Source of the DNA: Gymnopilus junonius
Taxonomy: Eukaryota > Basidiomycota > Agaricomycetes > Agaricales > Galerinaceae
DNA length: 20,796 nt
Assembly (NCBI GenBank): GCA_015501075.1
Contig: JADNYJ010000556.1
Span: forward strand, 1-20,796
Reading direction: 5' to 3'
The notes beneath the pieces are model-generated. The model searched no databases, was not told the DNA's origin, and saw nothing but the letters and a program-made list of their open reading frames with translations. The position numbers and the translations under genes are program-made. Every line of letters starts with the position of its first letter. Within the stretch, counting starts at the first letter, position 1. Below are positions 20,210 to 20,796 of the stretch, piece after piece.

Positions 20210-20796
20210 ATGCCCTTGAACATCCCTGGGATTCTAGTCCCCTTCCAACTCGTTATACACCCTAGGCTAGTTCTCCCAGCCCTTTCGGTGAATGGTGAGC
20301 GCAACGAGGCTCTCTTGTGTACAATTCTCATAATTACACCTGGACAGTAAGATATTCGCCAAATCGACTTTCTCGCTCTCAAGAAAGCAGGCTATCGTTG
20401 TGTAGTATTTGATAAGGACAACTGCTTGGTGAATGGTTTTCATTCTCGATTATTTCTGGTACCCTAACAGCAAAGGTCGACTACAGACCATTCCACATAA
20501 AGACACCCTCGTTCCAGAGCTGCAGGTTCGAAATTTTTTCTTGGTCGAAATTGTTTTTCATTCAAGGTCTTAAACAATTGCGCTTTAAGGGATCATGGAA
20601 GTCTTGTCGTGAAGCATTTGGGGACGATAATGTCCTCATCGTGAGCAACTCTGCCGGGACGTACCTTGACGCAGGAGGAATTCAGGTGCGTGATGCATAC
20701 CAAGTGCCCATCGAACAACGCAAGTTAACTGATTTTATTTCCGAATCAACAGTCAGAATCTGTTTCATATCACCTCGGCGTGCCTGTTCTCTCCCA
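20210..20796 (+). CDS. gep4: Mitochondrial phosphatidylglycerophosphate phosphatase GEP4, 5' part
   Basis: Gep4 is a HAD-family phosphatase at the mitochondrial inner membrane that dephosphorylates phosphatidylglycerophosphate to phosphatidylglycerol, an essential step to cardiolipin. Exons are 20210-20294, 20352-20428, 20487-20525, 20590-20685 and 20753 to the window end; introns are 57-67 nt and all phases fit. The protein starts MPLNIPGILVPFQLVIHP, typical of the family. DIRQIDFLALKKAGYR leads to the catalytic HAD motif I, FDKDNCLT, with the two Asp of DxDx(T/V). It continues with TIPHKDTLVPELQ and HAD motif II, IVSNSAGT, followed by SESVSYHLGVPVLS. The 3' half, including motifs III and IV, lies outside the window. 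The start lies about 80 bases after the SPRY gene, on the same strand. Confidence 0.93.

Overview
The window looks like nuclear DNA of a basidiomycete fungus, most likely an Agaricomycete. Genes are densely packed on both strands. They are split by many GT-AG introns, mostly 46-67 nt, often with a CTRAY-type branch site (CTAAC, CTGAC) near the 3' end. The proteins read as fungal orthologues of housekeeping factors. I see no rRNA, tRNA, CRISPR, recognisable transposon or secondary-metabolite cluster.

Layout, left to right. (1) 1-4940 (+): 3' part of APC1, the large scaffold subunit of the anaphase-promoting complex. (2) 4941-5696: intergenic, with a duplicated E-box/CCAAT module bracketing a short coding-like relic on the minus strand. 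(3) 5697-7690 (+): STN1, the telomere-capping OB-fold protein of the CST complex. (4) 7691-10218: poorly explained stretch with coding-like minus-strand segments I could not assemble or name, then a purine-rich tract that is probably 3' UTR of the next gene. (5) 10219-13361 (-): ten-exon gene for a Q-rich protein with two RanBP2-type zinc fingers. (6) 13362-14653: intergenic. (7) 14654-17954 (-): intact nine-exon Upf1/IGHMBP2-like SF1 helicase with an apparent mitochondrial presequence. (8) 18351-18988 (-): small zinc-ribbon subunit of RNA polymerase III (RPC11/RPC10). (9) 19006-20129 (+): SPRY-domain protein, almost sharing its start with the Pol III gene. (10) 20210-20796 (+): 5' part of GEP4, the mitochondrial phosphatidylglycerophosphate phosphatase.

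The genes do not form a pathway. Loose themes are cell cycle and telomere (APC1, STN1) and mitochondria (helicase, GEP4). The most important practical observation is that five conserved reading frames are each interrupted by one or two single-base length differences, six in all. Four lie in T or A runs and two look like a lost G from a GG pair. The frame is open and family-like on both sides of each break, so the simplest reading is homopolymer sequencing error rather than pseudogenes. A gene caller would mis-split APC1, STN1, the zinc-finger gene, the Pol III gene and the SPRY gene at these points. I found no convincing new biological system; the best leads are the mitochondrial-type helicase, the nearly touching divergent start codons, and the duplicated promoter module.
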